NCBI RefSeq assembly: GCF_003352005.1
Contig: NZ_CP024848.1
Location: forward strand, 2,799,001-2,863,000
DNA length: 64,000 nucleotides
Direction of reading: 5' to 3'
From: Oceanobacillus zhaokaii
Lineage (GTDB): Bacteria > Bacillota > Bacilli > Bacillales > Amphibacillaceae
Shown here: positions 9,192 through 18,037 of the stretch, in pieces
Layout: each line of letters begins with the position of its first letter
How positions within the stretch are numbered: the first letter of the stretch is position 1
The notes under the pieces: model-generated
The model's input: only the letters and a program-made list of their open reading frames with translations
Database searches by the model: none
Told to the model about the DNA's origin: nothing
Position numbers and translations under genes: made by a program

Positions 9192-9236
9192 AAGACGCAC
9201 TACAATCAAAAAATGATTGAGGGGCGTCTTTTTTCA
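9192..9236. terminator. Terminator downstream of fliT, probably bidirectional
   Basis: Stem AAGACGC/GCGTCTT with an inner AATCA/TGATT stem. The plus-strand side is followed by TTTTTT, the minus-strand side by TTATTCATTT. The minus direction would end the flaG-fliD-fliS-fliT unit. Confidence 0.75.
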
Positions 9237-9287
9237 TAATAATCGTTTCGTTTCAGATCAGTGTCCATATCAATACAGGAGTCTTTC

Positions 9288-9641
9288 TTATTTCTTCCGA
9301 TCCATAAACATGCCATCCATAGTTTGCACACTTTTGTATGGATTCGTGTAGGACTGATTCGACTTTTTCTGTTGCTTTACTTGTTTCATTACCGTTTTAA
9401 GATCAGTAAAGATAACTTGCATCTTTCTTTGGACTGCTTCGTTTATCGGCACAAGCTTTTCTCCAAGGTTCTGCTCTTCAGTGGAAAAGGGAGCATTTAA
9501 ATTCTCCATTTCCACACCTCTTTTTATTAATAGCCGATTCAAATCTGTAATAACTACTTCTCTTGATTTAGCAGTTATCGGTTCATCTAATAACTTGTTT
9601 AACTCCAAGGTCAAATTATAAATGGGCTCTAATCGATTCAT
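9288..9641 (-). CDS. fliT: Flagellar chaperone FliT-like protein
   Basis: 117 residues from ATG 9641 (MNRLEPIYNLTLELNKLL), whose first base overlaps the fliS stop codon (TGATG), so translation is coupled; the frame extends upstream inside fliS without likely meaning. Small, helical and basic towards the end, ending in MDGMFMDRKK. Identity rests mainly on position after fliD-fliS, where FliT/YvyD-region proteins bind FliD or FliS clients, and on the helical pattern. Sequence similarity to enteric FliT is weak by eye. Confidence 0.75.
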   Translation of the reverse strand: MNRLEPIYNLTLELNKLLDEPITAKSREVVITDLNRLLIKRGVEMENLNAPFSTEEQNLGEKLVPINEAVQRKMQVIFTDLKTVMKQVKQQKKSNQSYTNPYKSVQTMDGMFMDRKK

Positions 9642-10042
9642 CAGACCTGAGCACCTTGTGCATATTGTTTTTGTCTCGTTTTTAAGATAACTTGTTTCCA
9701 TGTATCACGAAATTCTGTTACTAATCCTAAGGCTTCTTCTAACAAGGCTGCATCATTTTTTATGTTTGCTTCTTTTAATTGAAAGTGGATATATTCATAT
9801 AATGGGAGAATTTGCTTAGAAATTTCCACCTTCTGATCCAACGTTATCATTAGTTCTTGGATAATATTTTGTGCTTTTTGGATATTCGTATTTTTTGCCT
9901 CATAATTTTTTGCATGAACATCTTTGATTGCTTGTTTAATAAACTTCATACAGCCATTGTAAAGCATTAACGTTAACTCGCCACCTGAGGCGGTATTTAC
10001 AGCATTGTTTTGGTATGTCTGGTATGCTTTGTTTTGTGCCAA
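9641..10042 (-). CDS. fliS: Flagellin export chaperone FliS
   Basis: Binds the flagellin C-terminus and prevents premature polymerisation before export; in B. subtilis it also acts in the FliW-CsrA loop. 133 residues with the signature NTASGGELTLMLYNGCMKFI. I chose the TTG at 10042 because AAGGAG ends 8 bases before it, whereas the GTG at 10051 overlaps that very site. Fourth from last gene of the flaG unit, overlapping fliT by one base. Confidence 0.93.
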   Translation of the reverse strand: MAQNKAYQTYQNNAVNTASGGELTLMLYNGCMKFIKQAIKDVHAKNYEAKNTNIQKAQNIIQELMITLDQKVEISKQILPLYEYIHFQLKEANIKNDAALLEEALGLVTEFRDTWKQVILKTRQKQYAQGAQV

Positions 10043-10064
10043 AATAATCACTCCTTCAGAAAAT

Positions 10065-10120
10065 CAGGGTCAGCCACCTTTTAGCAGGTGCCCTAACTGC
10101 ACTTAATCGCTAAAATAGAT
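10065..10120. repeat. Short hairpin repeat family, copy 3, between fliD and fliS
   Basis: A hairpin (CCACCT ... AGGTG, flanked by AGGG/CCCT) followed by CCTAACTGCACTTA, matching the CCTTAGTTGCACTTA part of the copy at 7430. No T run follows on the minus strand, so it is not an obvious terminator within the operon. Confidence 0.5.
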
Positions 10121-10152
10121 TTAAATTTTATATTTAGGAAAATAATATTTAA

Positions 10153-11643
10153 TTACATACCTCCGCCAAAGCTCATTAGCATTGAGGATTGATTATTCAT
10201 CATAGAGATTGCTTGTTCCATCGCCGTAAATTGTCTCCAGTATCGGTCTTCGATTTGCGTCAAACGATCTTCAAATGCAGCAATTTGTTCATCAAGACTC
10301 TTCATTCTTTTCCCTAATGTATAGTTATCAAGTGTAGAGGTCCCCTTACCCGCACGTTCTTCAATCTTACTTACCGTTTGATCAAGTGCATCCTCTAGAC
10401 GATTTAATAAACCGCGACGAGATCCCCCGTCACTATTGGAGAATAATTGTTGGACACTTGCCGGGTCAGATTCAAGTGCTGCTTCTAATTTGGTTTTTCC
10501 ATCTTTATTAACCGTTTGATCGATTTCTAATTTACCGCCATCCAAATAATCCCTCGTGGTCGTAATCCCAAGCTCTGATAAGAAGGAAAACGCTCCATCA
10601 TTTCCAACTTTTTCATACCATCCAGAACGCATATCAAATAATGCAGTCGTTATAATTGATTCACCTTTAAGCATTCCACTCTTCGCTTTTTCTTCCCACA
10701 GTTCAATTTCATCATCAGCCATTTCTTTACGTTGTTCGTCTGTTAATGGTGGGTAATCACGATATCGCGTTTCATTTTGTGTTGCATTTAGTGTATCAAC
10801 TAGTTCATTATATTTGTCAACGAATTCGGTGATCTTTTGAACTGCGGCATCTGTGTCGCTGGTAACATTGAGTGATGCGGCGCCATTGGTTACACTTTTG
10901 AATTCGAATGTTATGCCGTTAAGCGTGTAGTTATTATTTGTTGATTCTAGTGTAATTCCATTATTGTATGTGAATTTTGCGTTTACTCCACCTTTTTCAT
11001 TAGTAGAGTCCAATTTCAATACTTCAGTAAAAAATGTATTCCCTTCAAAAGTAATCTCTTTACCATTTTCATTAAAATCACCTGTTCTAGTCGATTCCAT
11101 AACAACTCGATCAGATTGCGCATCGTAAAACATACGAACATTATTGGTTTTATCATCATTGATCCGTTTCATGACATCATTTAACGTGTCATCTTCTTTC
11201 ACTTCAAACTTATGTGTCTTACTGCCATCTTTTTCATACGTAGAAAAGGTATATTCGCCTACTATCCCTGGATTGCCCTCACTTAATTTCTTCGTTGGAT
11301 CGATCCCAACTGCCTGAGTACTCACATTAATCGCCGAACTAGCCATTTGTTTAACTTCTATATTATACGTCCCATTCATCGCACCACTAGACGCTGTTGC
11401 AGTTATAGCACTTTCCTGCGAGGAACTAACCTTTCTCGTTTCATACGTTTTGCTCATCTTCATATCTAAAATCAGTTTATCGAACTCAGCAATTTTCGTA
11501 TTGATGTCGCGAAATGCATCGCGCTGCCATTCATATTTTGTCTTGTTCTGTTCCATTTTATCAAGTGGAAGTCTTTCAGCTGCCATTAATTCTTTAACAA
11601 TGCTGTCTGTATCAATTCCACTTGCGAGACCACCAATTCTCAT
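10153..11643 (-). CDS. fliD: Flagellar filament cap protein FliD
   Basis: Cap that helps flagellin subunits assemble at the filament tip. 496 residues from ATG 11643 (MRIGGLASGIDTDSIVKELM is the standard N-terminus; an in-frame TTG six bases upstream has poorer spacing). FliD_N coiled coil at about 1-100, variable middle domain, FliD_C at about 260-480 ending in a helix rich in Met and Gln. Length nearly equals B. subtilis FliD. Follows flaG. Confidence 0.96.
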   Translation of the reverse strand: MRIGGLASGIDTDSIVKELMAAERLPLDKMEQNKTKYEWQRDAFRDINTKIAEFDKLILDMKMSKTYETRKVSSSQESAITATASSGAMNGTYNIEVKQMASSAINVSTQAVGIDPTKKLSEGNPGIVGEYTFSTYEKDGSKTHKFEVKEDDTLNDVMKRINDDKTNNVRMFYDAQSDRVVMESTRTGDFNENGKEITFEGNTFFTEVLKLDSTNEKGGVNAKFTYNNGITLESTNNNYTLNGITFEFKSVTNGAASLNVTSDTDAAVQKITEFVDKYNELVDTLNATQNETRYRDYPPLTDEQRKEMADDEIELWEEKAKSGMLKGESIITTALFDMRSGWYEKVGNDGAFSFLSELGITTTRDYLDGGKLEIDQTVNKDGKTKLEAALESDPASVQQLFSNSDGGSRRGLLNRLEDALDQTVSKIEERAGKGTSTLDNYTLGKRMKSLDEQIAAFEDRLTQIEDRYWRQFTAMEQAISMMNNQSSMLMSFGGGM

Positions 11644-11659
11644 TAACAATCACTTCCCT

Positions 11660-12016
11660 TTAAATTCTTTTATCGACTAAGAAGCCCATGAAATCCGCAA
11701 GCTCTGCATACATATCTAGCATTTTCTTTGGTGGGATCTCTTTTATTACTTCATGTGTTACTGAATCGACGACTGAAACATAATATCGGTCGAGTTTTTC
11801 ATGTAGTTCAAATTTAAGATTTGTTCGAACTGGTTGCAAAAATTCGTTAAAAGATGCGATTTTTTGCTCGATATCCTGCTTATCAATTACTAAGTCTTCT
11901 TGGTCTATATCTTTTGATTTCAATTTCGTTGTGTAATCTTCTGAAGCTTTGTTATGTTGCACACTAAACTCCGCTGTTGAATGATTTGCCCCATTTACAA
12001 TATTATCTATCTCCAT
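11660..12016 (-). CDS. flaG: FlaG family flagellar protein
   Basis: 118 residues from ATG 12016. The C-terminal half has the FlaG signature (LKFELHEKLDRYYVSVVD, IKEIPPKKMLDMYAELADFMGFLVDKRI). FlaG proteins influence filament length; the exact role is not settled. First gene of flaG-fliD-fliS-fliT, with a clear SigD promoter just upstream. An in-frame GTG at 12034 lacks room for a ribosome site, whereas GGGGGAT sits properly before 12016. Confidence 0.9.
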   Translation of the reverse strand: MEIDNIVNGANHSTAEFSVQHNKASEDYTTKLKSKDIDQEDLVIDKQDIEQKIASFNEFLQPVRTNLKFELHEKLDRYYVSVVDSVTHEVIKEIPPKKMLDMYAELADFMGFLVDKRI

Positions 12017-12049
12017 CCTAGCATCCCCCAACACTATTGTTTACTTATG

Positions 12050-12075
12050 ATATCGGCTGGAATGGTTAGGATTTA
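12050..12075 (-). promoter_or_regulatory. SigD promoter of the flaG operon
   Basis: Minus strand TAAA (12075-12072), 14 bases, then a perfect GCCGATAT (12057-12050). The SigD consensus is TAAA-N15-GCCGATAT. It drives a class of late flagellar genes, in keeping with flaG, fliD, fliS and fliT. Confidence 0.8.
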
Positions 12076-12115
12076 AAGGATTTTTATGAAAAAGAGGACG
12101 TTATGACAGGGAAAA

Positions 12116-12340
12116 TTACTGCTTTGTTTCCTTTAATAGATTCAGCAAACCCATTGAAACATTTGCCGCCTCATTATTTTGATTTTGAATATCAACATAA
12201 ATTTCTTTCCGGTGGATATCAATCGATTTTGGAGCCTCAATTCCTATTTTTATTTGATCTCCTTCAATAGCAAGTATCTTAATTTCAATATCTTCACCAA
12301 TTTGTATAGCTTCATTACGTTTACGTGTAAGTACGAGCAT
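12116..12340 (-). CDS. csrA: Carbon storage/flagellin translation regulator CsrA
   Basis: Dimeric RNA-binding protein, 74 residues, beginning [20 protein letters not shown]. In B. subtilis it binds the hag leader and blocks flagellin translation until FliW removes it. fliW lies 3 bases upstream, so the antagonist pair is co-transcribed. The expected target hag is not next door in this window. Confidence 0.97.
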   Translation of the reverse strand: MLVLTRKRNEAIQIGEDIEIKILAIEGDQIKIGIEAPKSIDIHRKEIYVDIQNQNNEAANVSMGLLNLLKETKQ

Positions 12341-12343
12341 TTT

Positions 12344-12796
12344 CTATCTCACCCTGCTTTCATCCGCAGCGTCATTATTGGTGATTGATGCCTTCGACTG
12401 GTAAATATCAGTATTTAAGATATATTGCTTCCCGAGTTTATTTGTTGTATTTATAATGATCGGAGCCTTTAAGTTTAAAGTGCTAGTAGCAAAAGGATCT
12501 TTTAATGTCACAATCGAAAAAACAGTCACATCTTTTTCATCTTTTATTTGTAAAGTTTCTAACATATTATCATCGAGTTCAAATTCATAAGTACCATAAA
12601 TTAAATATGGATTCGTAACGATAAATGCTACATTAGCAGTTGTTGTTGATTGTAATATTTGAAAGACCTGATTATTTGGTAAATGTAATAAAACAAATTC
12701 CAGCTCATCTCCAAAACCCGGAAGACCACTAGGAAATTGAATGATTTTCTCTCGGTTAATTTCCACTTCACCTAAATATTTTGTTTGAATAAACAT
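12344..12796 (-). CDS. fliW: Flagellar assembly factor FliW
   Basis: 150 residues, canonical N-terminus with FPSGLPGF. FliW binds either flagellin or CsrA and thereby couples flagellin secretion to its translation. Located between the DUF6470 gene and csrA as in B. subtilis. Confidence 0.96.
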   Translation of the reverse strand: MFIQTKYLGEVEINREKIIQFPSGLPGFGDELEFVLLHLPNNQVFQILQSTTTANVAFIVTNPYLIYGTYEFELDDNMLETLQIKDEKDVTVFSIVTLKDPFATSTLNLKAPIIINTTNKLGKQYILNTDIYQSKASITNNDAADESRVR

Positions 12797-12815
12797 AAGA
12801 ACGAATCATCCTTCC

Positions 12816-13379
12816 TCATTGTTCTAGATTCGTGAAACTGATTTGTAAATCTTCTCGTTGTTTTAAGCTTGTTTCAACAGATCCAGGTTGGTAGTTGATA
12901 ATTGGTCTATTAGGGATTGCCTGAATTGTCGGTTGGTTTGTTTCAGCATCGATATGTACTTTTGCAGGTTGATAATTAAATTTCACCGCAAATGCAGATG
13001 GAATAAATTTGATTCCTAAGGATTTCATTTGATCATGACCGTTGCGAACTGCTTGGCTTATTAATGGAGTTCCACCATTCTCTATTTTCATCAGCTCGGT
13101 TCCCTCACTTGCCTTTCTAGCAGTACCCTGTGCGACTGCACGCATTCCTTCCTGTGCATGTCGATCATTTCTTTTAAGAATGGACATTAAATCCATATCT
13201 TCCCATGCTTTTGATTGATCAATGTCAAGCTTGCCAGGCGTTGTCTTGATCGACAGCTGTGCTTGCGGTTGATGAATAATTAAATCCGCTTTTGGTTGTT
13301 TAATTTGCTGTTTTGCACTCGTAGTATGAATCTGAATTTGTGCAAGCTGTGATTGCATGCGAATTTGCGGCAATTGCAT
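12816..13379 (-). CDS. DUF6470 protein (YviE-like)
   Basis: 187 residues from ATG 13379, preceded by GAGGGGAG; the ORF can be extended to 13436 but without a ribosome site. The N-terminus MQLPQIRMQSQLAQIQI and repeated QxQxxI-type strands match the B. subtilis YviE family, always found between flgL and fliW. Biochemical function unknown; probably tied to filament or hook assembly by position only. Confidence 0.85.
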   Translation of the reverse strand: MQLPQIRMQSQLAQIQIHTTSAKQQIKQPKADLIIHQPQAQLSIKTTPGKLDIDQSKAWEDMDLMSILKRNDRHAQEGMRAVAQGTARKASEGTELMKIENGGTPLISQAVRNGHDQMKSLGIKFIPSAFAVKFNYQPAKVHIDAETNQPTIQAIPNRPIINYQPGSVETSLKQREDLQISFTNLEQ

Positions 13380-13455
13380 AAGGAAAACTCCCCTCAAATC
13401 TTGTTCATTCATTATTAAAACCCTGAACCCTATCATGGGCCAGGGTCACGTTAAT

Positions 13456-14376
13456 CTATCTGAGAAAATCAAGTAATGTTGGCTGGATAATTCTTGCTCC
13501 TGCTGAAAGTGCAGCACGATGCAAGCTTTCCTGGGTAATTAATTTTGTAATAACTTCCGCATAATCGATGTCTTCATTGTTCGACATCGTTTGTGTTGCA
13601 ACAATCTCTTGCTCACTTAATCGATTCTCGATCAACTCTAAGCGATTCATCTTTGCACCTAGGTCTGCACGTGCATTGATAATATTATTAATAGTTGAGT
13701 CAATCTCTCCTAAGCTTTCATCAATATTGCCAAGGGATTCATCTCCCTCGAGCTTTGCAATAAAATCATCTATGGTCGTAATCAGGTCCTTGCCGCTACC
13801 ACCATTTCCAAATACTTTATTACCATCAACATTTGCCTGTAAGGATGAGCCATCAGAAATTTCGATATCTACAGGTTTAAACTGGTAATCAGCTGCATTG
13901 TAGGCAATATCCCAAGTATCTGGATTACCGCTTATTTTCGTGATAGGTGCTTCAGCAGTATTTGTTCCATTAAAAATATATTTATCATTTACTTTCGTAT
14001 TCGCAATATCAATTAAGTCTAATTTTATTTGCTTTACTTCTTCAGCAATATTTTTACGTTCATTCTCACCGTAAGTATCACTGCTGGCTTGTACAGCCAA
14101 ATCACGTAAACGTTGCATTGCCTGTGTTGCTTGGTTTAATGCCGCATCTGAATTATCGTACCAGTTATGCACTTCAATTGTATTCTGTTGGTACTGCTCT
14201 ACCTTTAATAGTTCAGTACGATACCCCATTGCATTCATCGCTAGTACTGGATTGTCAGAAGGTTTATTTATCTTTTTTCCAGTGCTTAACTGATTCATAT
14301 ACGTATCAAGCTGTGAATAACTATTTGTTAAATTCTTTAACATATTATTCGAAATCATACTCTGTGTTATACGCAT
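13456..14376 (-). CDS. flgL: Hook-filament junction protein FlgL (HAP3)
   Basis: 306 residues, flagellin-like fold: N-terminal helix pair (MRITQSMISNNMLKNL, STGKKINKPSDNP) and C-terminal coiled coil (LSEQEIVATQTMSNNEDIDYAEVITKL). Joins FlgK to the filament. Starts 10 bases after flgK. Confidence 0.96.
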   Translation of the reverse strand: MRITQSMISNNMLKNLTNSYSQLDTYMNQLSTGKKINKPSDNPVLAMNAMGYRTELLKVEQYQQNTIEVHNWYDNSDAALNQATQAMQRLRDLAVQASSDTYGENERKNIAEEVKQIKLDLIDIANTKVNDKYIFNGTNTAEAPITKISGNPDTWDIAYNAADYQFKPVDIEISDGSSLQANVDGNKVFGNGGSGKDLITTIDDFIAKLEGDESLGNIDESLGEIDSTINNIINARADLGAKMNRLELIENRLSEQEIVATQTMSNNEDIDYAEVITKLITQESLHRAALSAGARIIQPTLLDFLR

Positions 14377-14386
14377 GAATTGACAC

Positions 14387-15889
14387 CTACCTTCCTACTA
14401 ATCCCATATTATTGATTACACGATCAATTAATTCATCATACGCAGTCAAGCTTCTTGCAGCAGCATTATAAGCATGCTGGAATTTCACTAGATTAGACAT
14501 TTCTTCATCAAGTGAAACAGAACTTATAGATAATCGCTGGTTTTGCACCTGTGTAAGCAGAATAGCTGTGTTATCAGCCATTCGATTTGCTTCACTAGCA
14601 TTTACACCCAGATTTCCGATTACAGATTCATAGAAATCTTTGATTGATGTTTTTTCACCATTCGAAAAGTCTAAGTCATCATAAAAGACATCTGCTAAGT
14701 CACTCGCATTTCCTCCATCACCAGAAATGCCATCACTACTCGCTGCAACGAGGGAGGGATTTTCCATTATGGATTCGTCAACTTGAATAAGTTTTGCTGC
14801 GTTTTCGGAACTTGTTAAATTCCCGAAGAAATTACGATTTGTGTTTCCATCTAATCCAAAACCGGATTTGTGGACTTCATTGAACGCAGTTGCAAATTGA
14901 TATGCCATGTCATCTAATGTAGCAATTACATCTGAGAAGTCTCCCTTTACCTCCGTACCATCCATATATCCATATGCTTCAATTAGCGCTGCAATTGAGC
15001 CTACCTTAGCCGGTGGCATGCCAATTACAGCTGCTTCACTATCTGCATTCGTAACGAATAATTTCTCAACTGCATCATAGTTTGCTTCACCATTATTAAT
15101 AGATACAGTGCTATGTCCACCCTCAGCCCCATTAACTAAAATGATGTCGCCCACTTTGATTGTTGCAAGACCCTGTGCAATATCCTTTGCACTAGCACTA
15201 CTCTCATCATATTGAACACTAATCTCCATCATATTGGACAGTTCATCGATTAATACATCGCGTCTATCATAAAGATCATTCGTTACAAATCCATTTGTTT
15301 CTAATTTCCGAACTTCTGTATTAATATCATCAATTTGTCTAAGGATCGAATTTGCACTATCAACACTACTATCAAGCTGTTGTTTCAGATCACCTCGAAT
15401 TGTGTCTAATGAATTTGATAAATAATGGTATGTTTCTGCCAAAGCTTGTCCACGCTGGACAACGACAGATCTTGCACCCGAATTATCCGGGTTAGATGCT
15501 AATCCATTTAATGATTGCCAAAACTGATCCATCGATGCATTCAGACCCGTTTCAGATGGTTCATTCAGTAATCCTTCCATCCGACTAAATGCTTCTGCCC
15601 TAGTTGACCAGTACCCAGAAAGACTGTTTTCTCCGCGAAATTGGGTATCGAGAAATTGATTACGAATTCTCTGAACCGATCCAGCTTCAACTCCAGTCCC
15701 CATTTGCCCAGGCATTTGCGGTCGATTTCTGCCAACAGAAGGAAATGGTGTTGTTGTCTCAAAGTTTACGCGTTGTCTTGTATAGCCTTCTGTATTTGCA
15801 TTAGCAATATTATGTCCTGTCGTATACAATGCCGATTGCTGTGTAAATAATGCCTGTTTTGCCATTTCTAGCCCGTGAAAGGTACTCAA
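14387..15889 (-). CDS. flgK: Hook-filament junction protein FlgK (HAP1)
   Basis: 500 residues. Rod/hook N-terminal motif FHGLEMAKQALFTQQSAL with the ANANTEGYTRQ signature, a D2-D3 middle region, and the C-terminal VSLDEEMSNLVKFQHAYNAAARSL motif. Secreted through the flagellar export apparatus with the help of FlgN, encoded next upstream. Confidence 0.97.
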   Translation of the reverse strand: MSTFHGLEMAKQALFTQQSALYTTGHNIANANTEGYTRQRVNFETTTPFPSVGRNRPQMPGQMGTGVEAGSVQRIRNQFLDTQFRGENSLSGYWSTRAEAFSRMEGLLNEPSETGLNASMDQFWQSLNGLASNPDNSGARSVVVQRGQALAETYHYLSNSLDTIRGDLKQQLDSSVDSANSILRQIDDINTEVRKLETNGFVTNDLYDRRDVLIDELSNMMEISVQYDESSASAKDIAQGLATIKVGDIILVNGAEGGHSTVSINNGEANYDAVEKLFVTNADSEAAVIGMPPAKVGSIAALIEAYGYMDGTEVKGDFSDVIATLDDMAYQFATAFNEVHKSGFGLDGNTNRNFFGNLTSSENAAKLIQVDESIMENPSLVAASSDGISGDGGNASDLADVFYDDLDFSNGEKTSIKDFYESVIGNLGVNASEANRMADNTAILLTQVQNQRLSISSVSLDEEMSNLVKFQHAYNAAARSLTAYDELIDRVINNMGLVGR

Positions 15890-15946
15890 TTCGATTACTC
15901 CTTTAAACCGTAAATTTATCTAGTTTTCAACTAATTACTATCTCAA

Positions 15947-16438
15947 TTATGCTTGTGAATCAAATAAGGACCTGCCCGTAGACCCTGTTTCTTTACTTTT
16001 ATTACCATAGTTTAAATTATTGATGGATGGATTTAACATATCTAACGAAAGCTGCACAAATTGCATGGACTGATTCAGCAATGCTTGATTCAACTGCTCC
16101 TGTTGTTTCAATTTTGTAATCAACTTGGTTAACTCTGTGGTAACAGAGGCCAATGCTTCTTGTTCAGCTTCATCTTCTAATGTTTCTAGCATCGTTGTAA
16201 TGGTCGCTTGGTTTACTGCAATTGTTCTATTCTTCGCCCATGCTTCAACGCTTTCCTGCCGTTTTATCTCCGCTTGCTCCAACAATCGAATTTGCTTACG
16301 CTCTTTCACAAGTAATGCCTGTAATTTATCAACAGAGCCTTCTTTTACTATTTCTGTTTTATCTTGTGAAATCGCTAGTAGCTCGACATGAACACTCACT
16401 AATCTCTCTAATGATTGAATAATTGTTTGTACGGACAA
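15947..16438 (-). CDS. flgN: Flagellar export chaperone FlgN
   Basis: 163 residues, almost entirely helical, FlgN-like pattern. Expected to keep FlgK and FlgL soluble for export. Immediately precedes flgK and follows flgM by 31 bases, the same order as B. subtilis yvyG. Confidence 0.9.
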   Translation of the reverse strand: MSVQTIIQSLERLVSVHVELLAISQDKTEIVKEGSVDKLQALLVKERKQIRLLEQAEIKRQESVEAWAKNRTIAVNQATITTMLETLEDEAEQEALASVTTELTKLITKLKQQEQLNQALLNQSMQFVQLSLDMLNPSINNLNYGNKSKETGSTGRSLFDSQA

Positions 16439-16469
16439 TCGATTGTCCTCCTTCTAATTCCAAATCAGA

Positions 16470-16730
16470 TTACTTCGACCAATATTTCACCATTTTATCT
16501 GCCACTTTCTCGGCATCAACTTTATAATCACCAGCAGCGATTGCATCTTTAATTTCCTGAACATATGCAGTCCGTTTCGCATTCGGTTTTTCATTTTCTT
16601 GTAATTGCTTTGCATAGCTAGATATTTCAACTTGATCCTGCTTACTTGTCGTCTTTTTAATCTCCGCTTGCTTCTGGATTATATTTTTGTATGGATTAAA
16701 ATTCGGTTGATTTGGACCGTTTATTTTCAT
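16470..16730 (-). CDS. flgM: Anti-sigma-D factor FlgM
   Basis: 86 residues. N-terminal disordered part and C-terminal SigD-binding helices (VEISSYAKQLQENE, RTAYVQEIKDAIAAGDY, EKVADKMVKYW). It holds SigD inactive until the hook is complete and FlgM is exported. A SigD-type -10 element upstream suggests autoregulation. Confidence 0.95.
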   Translation of the reverse strand: MKINGPNQPNFNPYKNIIQKQAEIKKTTSKQDQVEISSYAKQLQENEKPNAKRTAYVQEIKDAIAAGDYKVDAEKVADKMVKYWSK

Positions 16731-16776
16731 ATCAGCTCACCCCTTTGATCTATCGTTCCTTATCTAGTTATTATTA

Positions 16777-16803
16777 ATATCGGCAAGAAAACTCCAATAA
16801 TGA
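16777..16803 (-). promoter_or_regulatory. Candidate SigD promoter of flgM operon
   Basis: Perfect SigD -10 GCCGATAT on the minus strand (16784-16777); the -35 position 15 bases upstream reads TCAT instead of TAAA. B. subtilis flgM has a SigD promoter at this place. It lies between the yvyF stop and the flgM start. Confidence 0.55.
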
Positions 16804-16807
16804 AGAA

Positions 16808-17236
16808 TTAATTTCGTTTATATTTATTAAATGCATAATAGGCATTCGTTGTTTCTTTTCCTTTTATGCGTCTTTCTTCCGAGATTGTCTCAATTTCATC
16901 ATGGATTGCGAGATCCTTTTTTAGCTCAATCTGGCAATCATGACAAAGCTTGCCTGTTGTAATATCCGCCCCACATCGATCACATGGATAGGCAAGATTT
17001 GGAAAGTGGGCTGGCAATAATCGCTTTTCTTTAACAAATTTTGAAATGTATTCCTCTTCTACTCCAGTGGCTTCCACAATTTCTATCATTGTAGCTGTTC
17101 TATTTTTTTGTATTTGTAAAAACTTATATACCGTTTGGAAGGCTTCTTCCTCTTCCTTGTAGCAATTCTGACAGATCTCACGTATCCCTTTAACAAAAAC
17201 ATTTCCACAACGTGAGCAATTTGCTAATTCTGCCAT
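16808..17236 (-). CDS. yvyF: YvyF-type flagellar operon protein with zinc ribbons
   Basis: 142 residues from ATG 17236 (GAGGG 7 bases before it; the in-frame TTG at 17242 is too close). Three CxxC pairs (CSRCG, CQNC, CDRCG, CHDC) form zinc-binding ribbons, with a winged-helix-like middle (TMIEIVEATGVEEEYISKFV). First of the yvyF-flgM-flgN-flgK block and conserved there, but its function is unknown to me. Confidence 0.88.
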   Translation of the reverse strand: MAELANCSRCGNVFVKGIREICQNCYKEEEEAFQTVYKFLQIQKNRTATMIEIVEATGVEEEYISKFVKEKRLLPAHFPNLAYPCDRCGADITTGKLCHDCQIELKKDLAIHDEIETISEERRIKGKETTNAYYAFNKYKRN

Positions 17237-17273
17237 TGTCAATCCCTCATTTCAGTCATTATATCACGATTAT

Positions 17274-17318
17274 AAAAACTAAGATTTAGCCAAATTATTT
17301 TAATGGCAGTCTTAGTTT
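17274..17318 (-). terminator. Terminator after comFC
   Basis: 9-bp stem AAACTAAGA/TCTTAGTTT with a 25-base loop; on the minus strand it is followed by TTTTATAA. One arm resembles the short repeat family seen at 39220. Confidence 0.65.
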
Positions 17319-17353
17319 CTCATATTCACTTATTCTCATTTTTTAATAGGTTC

Positions 17354-18037
17354 TTATCCTCGTATCAACGTAAAGGTATAAACTTTCGGGCAGCCATTGT
17401 CCCTTAACAAACTGGCTGCATGCCTTAAGGTTGTACCTGTTGTATATATATCATCGACAAGAATTGCAGGTTTTTGAAGGCTTTCCTTCATAAAAAATGG
17501 ATTTTCCGAATCAAGTCGCTCTGTCCTTGTCTTCTTCGATTGTTTTTCACCATGTATCCTCGTTAAGACATCACTCGTTTCAATCGGCAAGAACTCTGCC
17601 AGTCGCTTCGCCTGATTAAAGCCTCTTTCAAAAAGTCTTTCTTCACTTAAAGGGATAGGGATTATGACCAGGTCCTTTTTTAACAAAGCAAAGTTATTTC
17701 TAAATGCCTGCTGAAAGTATGATTGGAATATATTTCCTAAAACGTAATCCCCACGGTACTTCCATTTTGTAATAATCTCTTGAATGAATGGATTATAAGC
17801 AAAAATTGAATAATTGAATTCTATCGTGTTTCTGGTTGCATGTTCATTCCACCAATCGCAATCCAGACATATCTCTACATCTGACCGACGACTACATTGC
17901 TTACAGCGTGCCCCATCTAATTGATCCAATTGTTCTTCACATACTCTGCATAACGGGCTCGGTTTTTCAGGCATAAATAAATTTGTCCATGTTATATCCG
18001 GAATAATTGCCTGCCCACACCATAAGCATTCCATCAT
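17354..18037 (-). CDS. comFC: Competence protein ComFC, phosphoribosyltransferase-like
   Basis: 227 residues. N-terminal zinc ribbon (CLWCG, CRVC, CKQC, CLDC) and a C-terminal PRTase fold with the PRPP motif ILVDDIYTTGTTL. Needed for DNA uptake together with the ComFA helicase, which it overlaps by 4 bases (ATGA). The comFB gene found between comFA and comFC in B. subtilis is absent. Confidence 0.94.
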   Translation of the reverse strand: MMECLWCGQAIIPDITWTNLFMPEKPSPLCRVCEEQLDQLDGARCKQCSRRSDVEICLDCDWWNEHATRNTIEFNYSIFAYNPFIQEIITKWKYRGDYVLGNIFQSYFQQAFRNNFALLKKDLVIIPIPLSEERLFERGFNQAKRLAEFLPIETSDVLTRIHGEKQSKKTRTERLDSENPFFMKESLQKPAILVDDIYTTGTTLRHAASLLRDNGCPKVYTFTLIRG

